The position numbers were made by a program, and so were the translations under genes. Under the pieces are notes generated by a model. That model saw only the letters and a list, made by a program, of their open reading frames with translations. It was not told the origin of the DNA and did no database searches. A DNA stretch of 64,000 bases, taken from assembly GCA_015232575.1 (NCBI GenBank), contig JADFZL010000014.1, forward strand, positions 62,001 through 126,000. Direction: 5' to 3'. Source of the stretch: Candidatus Rifleibacteriota bacterium. GTDB lineage: Bacteria > Muiribacteriota > Ozemobacteria > Ozemobacterales > Ozemobacteraceae. How positions within the stretch are numbered: the first letter of the stretch is position 1; each line of letters starts with the position of its first letter. Positions 61,969-64,000 of this stretch are shown here, piece after piece.

Positions 61969-64000
61969 ATGGTAAACCGCTTTGACATACTTTTTGAAAA
62001 AGGGCTGACGTATTTCAAGCTCAAAAAAATTGAGAAAGCTCTGCAGACATTCACTGAAATTCTTTCCGGAGCACCGACAAACATTCAGGCACTTAAATAC
62101 AGGGCAGAATGTCTTGATCTGCTTGAAAGAACAGATGAAGCAATTGAAGCTTACGAGGCGATATATAAAGCCGATTCATCAGATCCGTTGCTGCTGAAAA
62201 ATCTCGTCAACCTTCTGATATCAAAATCGAAGAAAGATCATGCCGCTGAGCTGCTTTCCGAGGCATTGAAAAAGCATAAATCTGATCCTGACCTATTTTT
62301 CCTCCTTGGGAATCTTCAACTTGAAAAAATGAGTTACGATCAGGCAGAGTCTTCTCTTAAACAGGCAGTGGCACTTAAACCTGACTTTACAGATGCAATC
62401 ATCGCTCTTGCGCGTATTGCAATAAACAAAGATAATGTCGAAGCAGCAATTGATTATTTCACACAAGTCCTGGAATCTGACCCGGACAACGCGCAACTGC
62501 ACTTCGAGCTCGGTGAAGCATACAATACCCGCGGTTTGTACAATGAGGCGATGCATGAATATAAAAAAGCCGAATATCTGAATCCAAATAACCCCGAAGT
62601 TCACTTCAGAATCGGTAATGATCTTGAAAGCAAGGGAAAAATTCAGGAAGCTCTTGAAAAATATATTGCCGTCAAAGAACTCGATAAAAACAATCTGGAA
62701 ACCTACTATCGCTGCGGAAAGCTTTACCAGAAGCTTAATCAGCAGGAAAAAGCCATTGAGGAATTCAGAGCTCTTGTTGAACTTAAACCTGACTGGCTTG
62801 AAATAAGGTATGAGTTGGTAAATCTCTTTGCCAGAACCAAACGCTTTGACGAACAGATCCGGGAAATTGAGAAAATTGCTGATATGGACGGCGCCTCAAA
62901 TGAGCTTCTTGTACAACTTGCAAATGCTCACGAATCATCGGGGGCATACGATAAATCGGCTGATTTCTGGCACAAGGCATTCGAAAATGAGCCAGACAAC
63001 ATCTCAATATGTGAAAAAATTTATGAACTCGTTCTGAGAGGCGCAGATTCAGAAAAGAATATTGATGCACTTGAAACGCTTTCAACTGTAACAAATGACG
63101 ATTCCAATCTGCTTCTTATTCTTGCACGCGCCTATAGAGACCGCGGACTGATGGAAGAAGCGAATGCTTATTATTCCAGAATTCTCGAACTCGACCCGGG
63201 AAGAACAGATATTAAGGGCGAATTGAGGGTAGTTTATAAAAGTCGGGGAATGGTTAATGAAGAAATAGACGCAATCAATCTTCTTCTGGAATCCGACCCG
63301 AACAATCTTGAACTGCTTTCCGACCTGGTAGATCTGTACACTAGAACCGGCAGAGAACGTGACGCAGTGCCTGTTCTCAGAATTCTCATGAAGATTGATC
63401 AATCCTTCGCATGGTCGTATCGTCTTGCAGAATTATTTTCTGAACTTGGACAAATCGACGAAGCGATTACTTCATACAGAAAATCTCTTGAAATAGATCC
63501 GACACAGACCGATATCTGGAAATCACTTGCACAATTGTATACCGAAAAGGGTATTCCTGAGAAAATTATCGAATGCTATCAGCAGATGATCACGGCTAAT
63601 CCTGATGACATGTCTGCACATATTGCACTGGGTGATTTGTACAAGAAAATGGGCAGAACAGCAGATCAGATATCTTCCCTTAAAAACGCGCTCCAGCTGG
63701 GTGCTTCTGATCCGCGGATATTCCTTGAACTCGGCGATCTGCTTATGAAAAGCGGCCAGACAGATGACGCTCTTGATTACTTTCAGAAAGCAAGACAGCA
63801 GGCTCCTGATGACCCTGAAATTTCCAGACGTCTTGTCGAAATATATCTGTCGGCAGGTAATCCACAGGCTGCAATTACTGAGCTTGAGGAACTCAGAAGA
63901 AATGATCCGGAAAAGATTGAGAATTATCTGACCATTTCAAGAATTTACCAGAGTCAGAAAATGATAGACGAAGCCATGGACATACTTTCCCAGGCTAAAA
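61969..64000 (+). CDS. second giant TPR protein, 3' partial
   Basis: ATG at 61969 with AGGAGC 8 bases upstream. The frame is open to the right edge of the window (677 codons visible). Starts MVNRFDILFEKGLTYFKLKK, then about 18-20 TPR units, of the same style as the previous gene (Y-x-x-A-x-x-x-Y-x-x-x-L-x-L-x-P). Unlike its neighbour it has no N-terminal cysteine cluster. Gap to the previous gene is 60 bases, so co-transcription is likely and it may have arisen by duplication. Confidence 0.9.
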   Translation, partial: MVNRFDILFEKGLTYFKLKKIEKALQTFTEILSGAPTNIQALKYRAECLDLLERTDEAIEAYEAIYKADSSDPLLLKNLVNLLISKSKKDHAAELLSEALKKHKSDPDLFFLLGNLQLEKMSYDQAESSLKQAVALKPDFTDAIIALARIAINKDNVEAAIDYFTQVLESDPDNAQLHFELGEAYNTRGLYNEAMHEYKKAEYLNPNNPEVHFRIGNDLESKGKIQEALEKYIAVKELDKNNLETYYRCGKLYQKLNQQEKAIEEFRALVELKPDWLEIRYELVNLFARTKRFDEQIREIEKIADMDGASNELLVQLANAHESSGAYDKSADFWHKAFENEPDNISICEKIYELVLRGADSEKNIDALETLSTVTNDDSNLLLILARAYRDRGLMEEANAYYSRILELDPGRTDIKGELRVVYKSRGMVNEEIDAINLLLESDPNNLELLSDLVDLYTRTGRERDAVPVLRILMKIDQSFAWSYRLAELFSELGQIDEAITSYRKSLEIDPTQTDIWKSLAQLYTEKGIPEKIIECYQQMITANPDDMSAHIALGDLYKKMGRTADQISSLKNALQLGASDPRIFLELGDLLMKSGQTDDALDYFQKARQQAPDDPEISRRLVEIYLSAGNPQAAITELEELRRNDPEKIENYLTISRIYQSQKMIDEAMDILSQAK

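Overview
The window is AT-rich bacterial DNA with about 51 protein genes, one tRNA and a heavy load of short non-coding repeats. The organism looks like a Gram-negative-type, probably anaerobic, environmental bacterium. The grounds are many exported proteins with signal peptides, prepilin-like proteins, an ion-pumping group 4 [NiFe] hydrogenase, several hybrid histidine kinases and giant TPR proteins. A lineage such as Candidatus Riflebacteria would fit, but that is an inference from gene content only; no rRNA or taxon-specific marker is present.

Layout. 1-3.9 kb: the 3' end of an RCC1-propeller surface protein, a palindromic dispersed repeat, a PRPP synthetase and a toxin-antitoxin pair. 3.9-9.7 kb: two hybrid histidine kinases transcribed divergently, then a tiny antitoxin-like gene overlapping the 3' end of the second. 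9.8-16.3 kb: tRNA-Leu(CAA) and two divergent exported proteins of unknown function (1477 and about 580 aa). 16.3-18.8 kb: a promoter-cheC-cheD-membrane protein-fliA/whiG sigma operon with a terminator. 18.8-25.3 kb: structured tandem repeats, phosphofructokinase with a lysine-rich insert, a membrane-anchored repeat protein, two pseudopilins overlapping a GT-C glycosyltransferase, and a small exported protein. 25.5-35.4 kb: an 11-subunit membrane-bound hydrogenase operon plus its maturation protease. 35.5-42.8 kb: one long minus-strand run (solute-binding protein, beta-propeller protein, ligA, ECF sigma, anti-sigma, zinc-ribbon membrane protein, ROK kinase). 42.8-53.9 kb: a four-copy 123-bp hairpin repeat, MazG, a site-2 protease, response regulator/PAS kinase/glutathione peroxidase/HAD, an FG-GAP protein, low-complexity exported proteins, and EF-P. 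53.9-64 kb: FtsK translationally coupled to a 1614-aa TPR protein, followed by a second giant TPR protein that runs off the window.

How the genes fit together. The hydrogenase operon has counterparts of NuoA, B, C, D, H, I, J, K and three NuoL/M/N-type ion-channel subunits, but no NuoE/F/G. Its catalytic subunit keeps both CxxC pairs that bind the NiFe centre and a C-terminal tail to be cut by the protease encoded last in the operon. It should therefore couple ferredoxin oxidation and H2 formation (or the reverse) to ion pumping. The ECF sigma/anti-sigma pair, two-component proteins, CheC/CheD and FliA-like sigma show extensive signalling.

The most interesting items are (1) the complex-I-like hydrogenase with a NuoA-like subunit, (2) two tandem-repeat loci plus a decayed third copy that share a hairpin architecture with compensatory base changes in the stems, (3) a MITE-like family at several sites sharing one palindromic core but carrying different terminal inverted repeats, and (4) catalytic-site or loop variants in phosphofructokinase, EF-P and PRPP synthetase.
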